A stretch of 64,000 bases of DNA from Paenibacillus koleovorans NBRC 103111 (GTDB lineage: Bacteria; Bacillota; Bacilli; Paenibacillales; NBRC-103111), in the NCBI RefSeq assembly GCF_004000845.1, contig NZ_BIMA01000007.1, positions 48,403 to 112,402 on the forward strand. The letters run 5' to 3'. Numbering within the stretch: position 1 is the first letter of the stretch; the number at the start of each line of letters is the position of its first letter. Below the pieces are notes generated by a model. The model searched no databases. It had not been told where the DNA came from and was given only the letters and a program-made list of their open reading frames with translations. Both the position numbers and the translations under genes were made by a program. Below are positions 1-7,941 of the stretch, in pieces.

Positions 1-314
1 CTTTGCCGCCCGATGCTTCGATGGGCATCGCGGGCATTGGTCCGAGAGTGCCGGTCACCCGCCTGCAGTCTCCGGATGCATCGCGCATAGCCGTCTACGA
101 CCCGGCGTCGCGCCAGGTGAAGGTTGTGAAGGCGGGCGACGAGAAAGCGGCATTGTTCGTATCGGCGCGCATATGGGAGCCGACCGATTCCATCCACTTG
201 AACAGCTGGACGTCTGCGGAGCGGTTCAGTTATTCGGTTACGCGGGCGGATGGAAGCATTCTGGTTTACTCCATCGAATTAATGCCCGTCCAAGAAAGGC
301 TGGAAGTTCGATAA
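1..314 (+). CDS. C-terminal part of an unidentified protein (5' end outside window)
   Basis: An open frame is already running at the left edge and stops at 312-314, so only about 103 C-terminal residues are visible. I do not recognise the family. The stretch SPDASRIAVYD followed by alternating hydrophobic strands resembles one blade of a PD40/WD40-like beta-propeller, but one blade cannot establish a fold. In Bacillus the gene before holA is comEC or a small gene, so this is an insertion or a lineage-specific neighbour. The TTG at position 3 is not a credible start, because nothing upstream of it is visible. Confidence 0.5.
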   Translation, partial: LPPDASMGIAGIGPRVPVTRLQSPDASRIAVYDPASRQVKVVKAGDEKAALFVSARIWEPTDSIHLNSWTSAERFSYSVTRADGSILVYSIELMPVQERLEVR

Positions 315-476
315 AAAAGTAACTGCGCCAATGCACATATTACCGGGCGGCACGTATTGTATTGTAACAAGATACGAAAGTCCGTGAGTCGACACGGGGC
401 GCCGCCTGACACCGTATGACCGCCCGCCGGAAGTGCCTAGGAGCTTGCCGGCCTGCGTTTATATAGATGTGCTGGG
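315..476 (+). other. Intergenic stretch before holA, no gene seen
   Basis: No coding frame with a ribosome binding site is visible on either strand. The second half is GC-rich and can fold, for example GCCGG near 436 against CCGGC near 458. It sits directly ahead of a strong terminator-like hairpin (477-531). That arrangement could be the tail of the upstream transcript or a structured leader, but no known riboswitch consensus could be matched by eye. Confidence 0.3.
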
Positions 477-531
477 ACAAAGGGATGATGTTAAAATCTG
501 CGGATTTTGACGTGATCCCTTTGTTTTTGTT
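477..531 (+). terminator. Rho-independent terminator upstream of holA
   Basis: Perfect 10-bp arms ACAAAGGGAT (477-486) and ATCCCTTTGT (515-524) flank a second inner pairing (AAAATC with GATTTT). A run of T follows at 524-528. It probably ends the upstream operon, leaving holA to start from its own promoter. Confidence 0.8.
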
Positions 532-574
532 AGAATGGCATCAAATGAACCGGAACTAGGCGGAGGTGAGCACG

Positions 575-1588
575 ATGGATTACCGGTCGGCGGCCCGTGA
601 AGTGGCCAAGAGCGGAGCAAGGCCCGTGTACGTCTGCTACGGCACGGAGAAATATTTGATACGGGAATTTATCCAATACATAACGGACAAGCTGATCGAT
701 CCGGATGTGCGGGACTTCGCCATCTCCCGGCATGATTTTTCGGAGACGAGCCTTGAGGCGGTGCTGGAGGATGCGCAGACGCTGCCGTTCATGGCGGAGA
801 AGAAGCTTGTCATCGCCAAGAGCGCTATTTTCCTGACCGGGGCGAAGGATACGTCCAAGGTGGAGCACAACACGGAGAAGCTGCTGGAGTATTTGAAAAG
901 TCCTTGCGAGTTCTCGGTTCTCATCCTGCTGGTCGATGCCGACAAGCTGGATGAGCGCAAAAAAGTAGTAAAGGCGTTGAAGGAATGCGCTATCGCTTTC
1001 CCGGTATTGAACGCTGAAGATCTGCTGCAATGGGTGAAACGGCAGGCGGAGCGGCACTCGTTCTCGTTCGCCGACGGTGCTGCCGACCAGACGGTGCTGT
1101 ATGCGGGCTCGAATTTGCAAACGCTGTCGGCGGAGCTGGATAAGCTGTCGCTCTATGTGGGGAGCGGAGGGGTGGTGACCGGCGATATTGTGGAGCAGCT
1201 CGTAACGAGAAGCACGGAGCAGAACGTGTTTATTTTGATCGAGGATATCGTTCGCCTGCGGCTTCAACGGGCATTTACGATTCTTCACGAGTTGATTAAG
1301 ATGAAGGAGGAGCCGGTCAAGCTGACCTTGCTTATCGCTCGGCAATTCCGCATCATCCTGCAAGTGAAAGAAAGCATGAAGCTGGGGTATTCCCAGCAGC
1401 AGTTGGCCGGACAGCTCGGGCTGCATCCGTATGCGGTCAAGGTGGCTGCAGAGCAAGGCTCCCGGTACACGGACGAGCAGCTAACGCGGATTCTCACGGA
1501 GCTGGCCGAGCTTGATTATAAGATGAAAAGCGGCAAGATCGACAAGGTGCTCGGGCTAGAGCTGTTCCTGCTGCAATTGTCCGCTTGA
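575..1588 (+). CDS. holA: DNA polymerase III subunit delta
   Basis: HolA opens the beta sliding clamp as part of the clamp-loader complex. The 337-residue product has the usual family length. It begins with the degenerate AAA+ region (KSGARPVYVCYGTEKYL) and ends with the helical collar domain (SGKIDKVLGLELFLLQL). The gene sits just upstream of rpsT, as in Bacillus (yqeN). The ATG at 575 is chosen over the in-frame GTG at 566 because the GGAGGTGA motif at 562-569 lies five bases before 575 and overlaps the GTG. Confidence 0.93.
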   Translation: MDYRSAAREVAKSGARPVYVCYGTEKYLIREFIQYITDKLIDPDVRDFAISRHDFSETSLEAVLEDAQTLPFMAEKKLVIAKSAIFLTGAKDTSKVEHNTEKLLEYLKSPCEFSVLILLVDADKLDERKKVVKALKECAIAFPVLNAEDLLQWVKRQAERHSFSFADGAADQTVLYAGSNLQTLSAELDKLSLYVGSGGVVTGDIVEQLVTRSTEQNVFILIEDIVRLRLQRAFTILHELIKMKEEPVKLTLLIARQFRIILQVKESMKLGYSQQQLAGQLGLHPYAVKVAAEQGSRYTDEQLTRILTELAELDYKMKSGKIDKVLGLELFLLQLSA

Positions 1589-1641
1589 ATCTGGCAAGTT
1601 GGGTTTTTATCAAACAGGTGAACGAGAGGGAGAGAGAATCG

Positions 1642-2757
1642 ATGGCCGAACAAGTGAACACGCAAGTGCAAGCGGGACAAGCCTACAAGCTGGATCCGAA
1701 CATGAGGTTAGATCAAAAGAAGGACGGCAGTCTGGCCTGGTATTCGCCCAAAGAAGGAGCGTTCCAAGTCGTCGGGCTGCCTTGGTTCCAGCAAGAGCAA
1801 ATTTATCGGCGACTGCCGGTTGCGCCGGAGTGGCCGATTCGTCCGGAAGTCGACGAGCTGGCGAACTGCACGGCCGGCGGCCAAGTCCGCTTCCGCACCG
1901 ATTCCACAAAGCTGTCCGTGCGCGTCAAGCTGGCTGGAGCAGCGAATATGTACCACATGCCGTCGACAGGCCAATGCGGCTTCGATTGTTACATCGGGGA
2001 GCCGGAGCAGATGAAATACGCCGGAACGACCCGCTATGACATAGCCTTGACGGAATACGAATGGATCATTTTCGATTGGCCGGAGCTATCTCCGGAATCC
2101 CGGATGATTACGCTGAACTTTCCGCTCTATCAGGGCGTGGAGGAGCTCGAAATCGGGTTGCTGCCCGGCGCGGTCCTGGAGGCTCCGACCCCTTATGCGG
2201 ACAATCGGAAAATTATCATCTACGGCACATCCATTACCCAAGGCGGCTGCGCAATGCGGCCGGGCATGGCGTACCCGAATATCATCAGCCGTTGGATGAA
2301 CTACGAAATATACAACCAAGGCTACTCAGGAAATGGCAGAGGCGATCCGGAGATGGCGAGGCTGCTCGCCGATATCGACAATCCGGCTATGCTCGTATTG
2401 GACTATGAGGCCAACTCGGTGTCGGTGGAGTACTACAGCCAGACGCTCCCGGAGTTCGTGAGCATTTATCGGGAGAAGCATCCGACCGTTCCGATCTTGA
2501 TCATCTCCAAAATCAATTATTGCTATAACCACTTCCAGCCTTCCGTAGTTGAGCTGAACGATATTCGCCGCCGCTTGGCGAGTGAGCTTGTGGAGCAGCG
2601 ACGTGCGGCAGGCGACCGGCACATTCATTTCCTCGACGGCGCCGGCCTGCTTGGCGAAGACTATGAGGAATGCACGGTGGACGGCTCCCACCCGACCGAT
2701 CTGGGCTTCTGGCGGATGGCGGAACGGATCGCTCCAGTCATTCGCGGCCTGCTGTAG
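1642..2757 (+). CDS. SGNH/GDSL-type hydrolase
   Basis: A 371-residue protein with the SGNH-hydrolase blocks. GTSITQGG carries the nucleophilic serine, GYSGNGRGD is block II, DYEAN stands at block III where many members have GxND, and DGSHPTD carries the catalytic Asp-His pair near the C-terminus. The N-terminal 180 residues look like the beta-sandwich found before some esterases of this class. The substrate (acyl or acetyl ester, perhaps on a polysaccharide) cannot be read from sequence. There is no signal peptide, so it is probably cytoplasmic. The ATG at 1642 follows GGGAGAGAG; an in-frame TTG at 1585 overlaps the holA end and is unlikely. Confidence 0.8.
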   Translation: MAEQVNTQVQAGQAYKLDPNMRLDQKKDGSLAWYSPKEGAFQVVGLPWFQQEQIYRRLPVAPEWPIRPEVDELANCTAGGQVRFRTDSTKLSVRVKLAGAANMYHMPSTGQCGFDCYIGEPEQMKYAGTTRYDIALTEYEWIIFDWPELSPESRMITLNFPLYQGVEELEIGLLPGAVLEAPTPYADNRKIIIYGTSITQGGCAMRPGMAYPNIISRWMNYEIYNQGYSGNGRGDPEMARLLADIDNPAMLVLDYEANSVSVEYYSQTLPEFVSIYREKHPTVPILIISKINYCYNHFQPSVVELNDIRRRLASELVEQRRAAGDRHIHFLDGAGLLGEDYEECTVDGSHPTDLGFWRMAERIAPVIRGLL

Positions 2758-2772
2758 GGTCGGCAGTACGAC

Positions 2773-2819
2773 AAAAAGTCCTTTGCACCGCGTCTGCGAC
2801 GCGAGGCAAAGGACTTTTG
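2773..2819. terminator. Bidirectional terminator between the SGNH hydrolase gene and rpsT
   Basis: Arms AAAAGTCCTTTGC (2774-2786) and GCAAAGGACTTTT (2806-2818) are perfectly complementary, giving an A-run on one side and a T-run on the other. The hairpin can therefore stop both converging genes. Confidence 0.88.
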
Positions 2820-2848
2820 CAGTTTAACCGGCGATTCAAGCGATTCGA

Positions 2849-3121
2849 TTAAGCTTGGGACGACAGCGCGTTGAATTGCTTGGCCAAACGGGATTTTTTG
2901 CGAGCTGCAGCATTTTTATGGATCAATCCTTTGGTCACGGCCTTGTCCAATTTCTTGGTGGCTACGATCAGGGTTTCTTTCATGGTTTCCACGTTTTGGC
3001 CTGCAGCTGCGGTTTCGAACGATTTCACTGCAGTACGAAGTGCAGATTTCTGAGATGCGTTGCGAAGACGACGCTTTTCGCTCGTTTTCACGCGTTTTAC
3101 GGCGGACTTAATGTTAGGCAT
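2849..3121 (-). CDS. rpsT: 30S ribosomal protein S20
   Basis: Small basic protein of 90 residues beginning [18 protein letters not shown] and rich in Ala and Lys, the hallmark of bS20, which binds 16S rRNA early in 30S assembly. The upstream in-frame ATG (3139) is rejected: the Shine-Dalgarno GGGAGGTGA lies just before the ATG at 3121. The gene is monocistronic and convergent with the SGNH hydrolase gene. In Bacillus, rpsT likewise lies between holA and gpr in the opposite orientation. Confidence 0.96.
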   Translation of the reverse strand: MPNIKSAVKRVKTSEKRRLRNASQKSALRTAVKSFETAAAGQNVETMKETLIVATKKLDKAVTKGLIHKNAAARKKSRLAKQFNALSSQA

Positions 3122-3217
3122 TGCATTCACCTCCCTCAAAACTTTGGCGGAACGTAATCGCTTCTAAGTGAAGCGCTACAAGTACGTAGTATAACCTGCA
3201 AAAGCACAACTTTAGAT

Positions 3218-3246
3218 ATTCTATCACGACACTAGGCAAAAAGCAA
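3218..3246 (-). promoter_or_regulatory. Sigma-A promoter of rpsT
   Basis: On the minus strand TTGCTT (3246-3241) and TAGAAT (3223-3218) are separated by exactly 17 bp. The resulting leader of about 90 nt contains a short hairpin (CGCTT/AAGCG) and could mediate feedback by S20, but that is speculative. Confidence 0.6.
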
Positions 3247-3305
3247 TAACAGGACTGGGCTCTGTTGCGGCGGCGTCTGAGGTTTCTGGCGGGTGTGGGG
3301 CGGAT

Positions 3306-3336
3306 TGCATAACGGCATTTGCAGGATGGCAACCTA
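3306..3336 (+). promoter_or_regulatory. Possible sigma-G/sigma-F-type promoter of gpr
   Basis: TGCATA (3306-3311) and CAACCTA (3330-3336) are spaced 18 bp apart. They resemble the forespore sigma-G elements TGNATA and CATACTA, with two mismatches in the -10. gpr is a known forespore gene in Bacillus, which supports the reading. A transcript starting near 3343 would exclude the upstream ATG at 3339 as a start codon. Confidence 0.4.
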
Positions 3337-3377
3337 AGATGAAAATGCCATCAACGCAAACAAGGAGTGGTGAATTC

Positions 3378-4379
3378 GTGGATGACAACGACAAACTGTA
3401 TGCGGTCCGAACGGACCTGGCACTGGAAGCGAGAGACATGGCTTCGCCTGCGTTCGGAGGCGCCCTTCCCGGAGTCCATTCGGAGACGATTGAAGATGAA
3501 GACTGCACGCTGACGATTATGGATATCGACACGGCGGAAGGCTCCAAGGCGGTGGGTAAGCTGCCCGGCCATTATGTGACGTTCGAAATTCCGAAGCTGC
3601 GGGAGAAAGATTCCGATTTGCAGGACCGCATTGCGACCAAGTTCGCCCAGCAGTTCGGCAAGTTCATGGACAAGCTCGGCATTTCGAAAAATGCGAAGGT
3701 GCTTATCATCGGGCTCGGCAACTGGAATGTGACGCCGGATGCGCTTGGCCCGCTCGTGGTGGAGAACATTATGGTCACGCGCCATTTCTTCGAGCTGATG
3801 CCGGATCAAGTCAGTCCAGGGTACCGCCAAGTTAGCGCAGTAGCGCCCGGGGTGCTGGGCATAACGGGGATCGAGACTAGCGACATCGTACACGGGATCG
3901 TTCAAAAAACGAAGCCGGATCTCGTCATCGCCATCGATGCGCTCGCTTCGAGAGCGTTGGAGCGTGTCAATACGACAATTCAAATCGCGGATACCGGCAT
4001 TCATCCCGGCTCTGGCGTAGGCAACAAGCGCAAAGGGCTGACGCTGGAGTCGCTAGGCGTGCCGACGCTGGCGGTAGGTGTTCCGACTGTGGTGTACGCG
4101 TCGACGATCGTCAACAGCACGATGGACTTGATGCTGCAGCATTTCAAGACACAGACTGATGCAACGAAGGAAATATTCGGTCTGCTCGACAGCATGGCGG
4201 AGAACGATCGGCTGCAGATGGTGAAGGAGGTGCTCGATCCGGTCGGACACGATTTGCTCGTGACGCCGAAGGACATCGACCAGTTCATCGAGGACATCGC
4301 CAATATCATCGCGAGCGGCTTGAACGCGGCGCTGCATGAAGCGATCGACAGCAGCAACGTCGCCGCTTATACGCATTGA
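3378..4379 (+). CDS. gpr: Germination protease GPR (spore protease)
   Basis: GPR degrades the DNA-protecting small acid-soluble proteins at germination. It is made in the forespore as a zymogen that removes its own N-terminal propeptide. The 333-residue product shows the family core: GLGNWNVTPDALGP, with an aspartate implicated in catalysis, APGVLGITGIETSDIV, and VIAIDALASRALERVNTTIQ, with the second key aspartate. GIHPGSGVGNKRK follows, and the C-terminus ends in the usual ALHEA segment. The start is taken as GTG at 3378, 10 nt after AAGGAG; an ATG at 3339 would extend it but has no ribosome binding site. The gene overlaps or abuts the next one, suggesting co-expression late in sporulation. 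Confidence 0.95.
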   Translation: MDDNDKLYAVRTDLALEARDMASPAFGGALPGVHSETIEDEDCTLTIMDIDTAEGSKAVGKLPGHYVTFEIPKLREKDSDLQDRIATKFAQQFGKFMDKLGISKNAKVLIIGLGNWNVTPDALGPLVVENIMVTRHFFELMPDQVSPGYRQVSAVAPGVLGITGIETSDIVHGIVQKTKPDLVIAIDALASRALERVNTTIQIADTGIHPGSGVGNKRKGLTLESLGVPTLAVGVPTVVYASTIVNSTMDLMLQHFKTQTDATKEIFGLLDSMAENDRLQMVKEVLDPVGHDLLVTPKDIDQFIEDIANIIASGLNAALHEAIDSSNVAAYTH

Positions 4380-4381
4380 AG

Positions 4382-5611
4382 ATGAAGAGACTAGTTCGAG
4401 CGTTACTGGCGGCTTTTCTTGTGGTGGGTGGCGGTTCGGCAAATGCTCAGGCCGCTGCCAGTAAGCCGACTGCACTTCAGGGCGAGTTTCAACTAGCGGT
4501 GCGTTCCAGTCCTGAAGCGAGTTGGTCGGAGTCCGCGGACGTTGGATCTGAGAAGTGGGGTTATGCCTGGTCGAAGCGAAGGGCTGTGACGGCTGAGGAT
4601 AGAGACGGCGTCAGTCTATCGGAGAAGCAGCTGACGCTGCGCGATACGACCCTCGTATGGAGGGATGGCTCGACGGAGAAACAGTTCCAGCTTGGGGAAG
4701 AGCCTCGGCTGATCGATACGTCGAGCGGTGAAGCTTGGGAGATCGATGCCTCAGCCTGGCGCGACTTGCGCGACTCTGCGGAGTCGCTGCGGAAGCGGCA
4801 TTACGGCGAGCTGCTGCGCTGGAGCGAGGTGGAAGCGAAGCTGCCTCGCAAAAGCGTCTTCCAGGTCACCGACCTGGAGACCGGCTTGTCGTTTCGGGTG
4901 CAGCGCCGGGCAGGCAGCCAGCATGCCGATGTGCAGCCGATGACGAAGCAGGATTCGGCGGTCATGAAGCAGATCTACGGCGGCTCCTGGAGCTGGAAGC
5001 GGCGGGCGATCATCGTCAGCGGCGGCGAGGGGGAAGCAAGGCTGGCAGGCTCGATGAACGGCATGCCGCATGGAGGCGACGGTATTCCCGACAACGGCTT
5101 CTCTGGTCATTTCTGCATCCATTTCCTCGAGAGCACTACGCACAAGGTGGATCGCCCGGACTTGGCGCATCAGCTCATGACGCATAAAGCGGCGGGGCAA
5201 ATAGTGCCATACTTGCAGCGCGCAGACGCGGAGACAGTCGCGGCGGCGTTCCTGGAAGGCGTTCATCTCCGCGACGCGGCACTGACAGGGCTGTTGACAC
5301 GCGGACTGGAGAAGGAAGGGCGCGAGCGGATCATGAAGCGGATGGGCACTCTGACGACGATCAAGCTGGATTACGACAAGCTGATGCGTAAGCCGGATCC
5401 GGAAGGGTCGATGGAACGGACCGTGGCGCTGCCGGCGCTCGTCTCGAGACAGGGTGGGAATACGCGTAGAGAGATGTTCACATTTACGATGCGGCGTCTG
5501 ACCGAACAGTCGCCTTGGCTGCCCTCGGATGTGCGGGTCGCGATCGTAGAAGAGGAGAGGGATCGCCATGAAGAAGAAGCGGCACAGGATGAAGTGGGCT
5601 TTGGCGGCTAG
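4382..5611 (+). CDS. Exported protein with GHFCIHF motif, possible L,D-transpeptidase-like enzyme
   Basis: A 409-residue protein with an N-terminal signal peptide (about residues 1-23, ending SANAQA). The middle holds a conserved-looking segment: FQVTDLETGLSFRVQRR, then SMNGMPHGGDG, then GHFCIHFLESTTH (about 242-254) with a further HQ pair. The Cys-x-His arrangement next to Ser-Thr-Thr-His recalls the YkuD-type catalytic Cys/His of L,D-transpeptidases, but the spacing is not the classical one, so the activity is an inference. It follows gpr after three bases and overlaps the deacetylase gene by 44 bp, so a sporulation-linked cell-wall role is plausible. ATG 4382 is used; an in-frame TTG at 4376 overlaps the gpr stop. 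Confidence 0.6.
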   Translation: MKRLVRALLAAFLVVGGGSANAQAAASKPTALQGEFQLAVRSSPEASWSESADVGSEKWGYAWSKRRAVTAEDRDGVSLSEKQLTLRDTTLVWRDGSTEKQFQLGEEPRLIDTSSGEAWEIDASAWRDLRDSAESLRKRHYGELLRWSEVEAKLPRKSVFQVTDLETGLSFRVQRRAGSQHADVQPMTKQDSAVMKQIYGGSWSWKRRAIIVSGGEGEARLAGSMNGMPHGGDGIPDNGFSGHFCIHFLESTTHKVDRPDLAHQLMTHKAAGQIVPYLQRADAETVAAAFLEGVHLRDAALTGLLTRGLEKEGRERIMKRMGTLTTIKLDYDKLMRKPDPEGSMERTVALPALVSRQGGNTRREMFTFTMRRLTEQSPWLPSDVRVAIVEEERDRHEEEAAQDEVGFGG

Positions 5612-6377
5612 CTTGCTACTGGCGCTGCTGCCCGGCTGGGGCGGCGGCATGCCGGGGGCAACAACGGTTGCGGTGAAAGCAGCCGACGACCCTGCAACAG
5701 GGAAGCAAGTCGCCATCGTTATTGACGACTTCGGCAACAACATGGGCGGTACCGAGCTGATTCTCGGGCTGCCGATTCCGCTCACGGCAGCGGTCATGCC
5801 GTTTATGCCAACGACGGAGCGAGACGCGGAGATGGCGCACAAGGCGGGGCACGACGTCATCGTGCATATGCCGATGGAGCCGCTCCGCGGCAAACGAAGC
5901 TGGCTCGGCCCCGGGGCGGTCATGACCGATCAGACCGACGAGCAGATCCGCGATACCGTGGGCAAGGCGATCGACAGCGTGCCCCATGCGATCGGCATGA
6001 ACAATCATATGGGCTCCAAAGCGACGTCGGACCCACGCGTCATGCGCATCGTGCTTGAGGTTTGCAAGGAACGGGGGCTGTTTTTCTTCGACAGCCGGAC
6101 GAACTATCGCAGCGTCATCGGCCAAATCGGCGCGGAGCTCGGGGTGCCGGTCGTGGAGAACCATATTTTCCTCGACGATATCGCAAGCCAAGCGCATGTG
6201 AAGAAGCAGCTGCGCAAAATTGTCGCGCATCTGAGCGGCGAGGAGCGTTGCGTCGCGATCGGGCATGTCGGCATTACCGGCAAAAACACGGGCGAGGCGC
6301 TGCGCGACTCGATTCCGGAGCTGCAGAAGCAATTCACCTTCGTCAAGCTGGCAACCTTTTTGCCGAATGTGCAGTAG
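5568..6377 (+). CDS. Divergent polysaccharide deacetylase family protein (YibQ-like)
   Basis: A 269-residue exported protein. After a signal peptide (about 1-39, KWALAASLLLALLPGW hydrophobic core) comes the NodB-like fold of the divergent polysaccharide deacetylase family: VAIVIDDFGNN at the first strand, VIVHMPMEP, GMNNHMGSKAT, FFFDSRTNY and ENHIFLDD. The IDDFG and NNHMGS motifs are diagnostic of this group, whose activity is poorly defined. The ATG at 5568 follows GAGGAGAGGG and lies inside the preceding gene, indicating translational coupling. Together with gpr and the GHFCIHF protein it forms an apparent three-gene unit ended by the terminator at 6464-6511. Confidence 0.85.
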   Translation: MKKKRHRMKWALAASLLLALLPGWGGGMPGATTVAVKAADDPATGKQVAIVIDDFGNNMGGTELILGLPIPLTAAVMPFMPTTERDAEMAHKAGHDVIVHMPMEPLRGKRSWLGPGAVMTDQTDEQIRDTVGKAIDSVPHAIGMNNHMGSKATSDPRVMRIVLEVCKERGLFFFDSRTNYRSVIGQIGAELGVPVVENHIFLDDIASQAHVKKQLRKIVAHLSGEERCVAIGHVGITGKNTGEALRDSIPELQKQFTFVKLATFLPNVQ

Positions 6378-6463
6378 TTTTGAGCAGGTTTGATTGATTT
6401 TCGTATCGGATGTATGTCAAACTTAGAGCTATGATGCAACAGCATATTGGCTTGGCGGCAAAG

Positions 6464-6511
6464 CATGCCCCGCTTCTTTCCTGACTGGAAAGGAGTCGGG
6501 CATTTTTGTTT
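6464..6511 (+). terminator. Terminator of the gpr-deacetylase operon
   Basis: A long hairpin pairs ATGCCCCGCTTCTTTCC with GGAAAGGAGTCGGGCAT (two or three mismatches) around a TGACT loop, followed by TTTTTGTTTT. The position fits the end of the deacetylase operon. Confidence 0.8.
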
Positions 6512-6517
6512 TATTCC

Positions 6518-6946
6518 ATGAGGAGGCGAGACGTATGGTGGCCGCTGATTGGGCATTTTGATGGTTTGCACCCGGAATTTGAAGTGAAGGACCGGAGGTG
6601 GAGATCTTATTTTGTGGATTTTATGTGGATGGCGGGTAGCGATTCGCGTATTGTGTTGGGGATTATGGATTTCGGCTCCCATGGGACGGATCGCATTAAG
6701 TATCGAAATCCTACTTTTGTTTTATCGGCCTTGCGGGCCACATGGCTTCCATTGCTTTTAGCTCGAGATGATGCTGTTAGATCTACGGTGAGAGCTTTTT
6801 GGTTCGGGATGGAAGGGAACGTCATATTCGAAAAATCGTACAAATCCAATCTGGAGCGGCACTCTTCTAACGATTCGGTCGAAAAATCATACCTAACACG
6901 GCCGGACAGCCGCACATCCGCCGCTCCCACGCCCCGCATACGATAA
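6518..6946 (+). pseudogene. Probable decayed copy of a small nuclease-like protein family
   Basis: The frame encodes about 142 residues starting MRRRDVWWPLIGHFDGLHPEFEV. This resembles a short family common in Paenibacillus-type genomes that carries a DUF559/VSR-like endonuclease core (from memory, not checked). Here the expected acidic core (normally EIDGFG or EIKGFG) reads GIMDFGSH, and the later part is scrambled. The start codon has no ribosome binding site and falls in the T-run of the preceding terminator. The stretch is visibly more AT-rich than its neighbours. I read it as a degenerate remnant; a real but diverged gene cannot be excluded. Confidence 0.4.
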
Positions 6947-6989
6947 ACAAGAGCCCGTACAGGGCTGTTGCAAAGGGGGAAGCGGACGA

Positions 6990-7760
6990 GTGAGCATTCA
7001 GCGCGTCAACAGCAAATGGCGGAAGTCCGGCTTGCTGCAGGCGGACCGCATGCTGCGGCGGCATGTTCCGGCAGCCCGGAAGCTGAGCCGCAAAGGCTTG
7101 TCGGCTATGCTAAGCCGATACCGGGTCGTCTATGTGAAGCCGAATGTAGGCATGCATGGCGACGGCGTCATACGGACCGAACGGCTGGGCGGCGGACAGT
7201 TCTTGCTCCATGCGGAAACAAGGAGAAGGAAGTTCGCAAGCTACTCGCAGCTGTACAAGGCGCTTCAGTCGGCAAGAAGCAGCCGCAGGCCGCATCTCGC
7301 GCAGCAAGGGGTGGACTTGCAAAGGTACCATAGCAGACGGTTCGACATCCGCGTGATGGTACAGCGAAGCCCAGGCGGTGGGTGGGAAACGACCGGCATG
7401 CTTGCCCGTGTCGCCCATCCGGACCGAGTCGTGACGAACTGCAAAAACGGCGGTCATGTCGAGTCGCTGGAGCGTATCTACGGCACCCGGCTGTCCGTCG
7501 TGCGGCGCAAGCTGAGCCGAATCGGCAAACGTACGGCGGCCGTCTTGCGCAGACGGTATCCGCGCATCAAGGAGATCGGGCTCGACGTAGGACTCGACGC
7601 CACGACGGCCCATCCTTGGATTATCGAGGTCAATACGAGTCCGGATCCGTTTTTGTTCATGAAGCTGCCGGATTGGCGGCCGTTTCGGAAAATCATGAAT
7701 TACGCCCGGGCCTACAGCAAAAATACCGGAAAACGAGTGAAGCGCGGCAGAAGGCGGTAA
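6990..7760 (+). CDS. YheC/YheD-family spore-coat-associated ATP-grasp protein
   Basis: A 256-residue protein of the YheC/YheD family, which has an ATP-grasp fold and is associated with endospore coats in Bacillus. Visible features are VVYVKPNVGMHGDGVIR at the start of the ATP-grasp domain, the RRFDIRVMVQR strand, GMLARVAHPDRVVTN, and the metal-binding end IIEVNTSPDP. It is shorter than many members (about 350 residues or more), because the N-terminal extension is missing. The GTG start at 6990 follows GGGGGA. The reaction catalysed is unknown. The sporulation neighbours on both sides support a spore role. Confidence 0.82.
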   Translation: MSIQRVNSKWRKSGLLQADRMLRRHVPAARKLSRKGLSAMLSRYRVVYVKPNVGMHGDGVIRTERLGGGQFLLHAETRRRKFASYSQLYKALQSARSSRRPHLAQQGVDLQRYHSRRFDIRVMVQRSPGGGWETTGMLARVAHPDRVVTNCKNGGHVESLERIYGTRLSVVRRKLSRIGKRTAAVLRRRYPRIKEIGLDVGLDATTAHPWIIEVNTSPDPFLFMKLPDWRPFRKIMNYARAYSKNTGKRVKRGRRR

Positions 7761-7784
7761 ATGGAAGCTGGCCGGAATAGTTGG

Positions 7785-7844
7785 AGAGACGGTTCGCAGC
7801 ATGGGCAGGGGATGACCGTGCAAGTGCGAATCGTCTCTTTTTTC
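7785..7844 (+). terminator. Terminator after the YheC/D-like gene
   Basis: AGAGACGGTTCGCA (7785-7798) pairs with TGCGAATCGTCTCT (7825-7838), followed by six T residues. It separates this gene from the spoIIP genes. Confidence 0.75.
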
Positions 7845-7941
7845 GCGACTCTATTGATTCTAGCGTTCTATGAGTTCTATCGAGGGGCGCTCCCTCATAG
7901 AGTAGTAACAGCTAGAGTACGAGTCCCGAGGAGGAATCGCG

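Noticed and set aside
7869..7910. Possible sigma-E-like promoter before spoIIP (CATAGAGT)
   Set aside because: The -35 is not convincing and the site overlaps a short inverted repeat; evidence is too weak to list.
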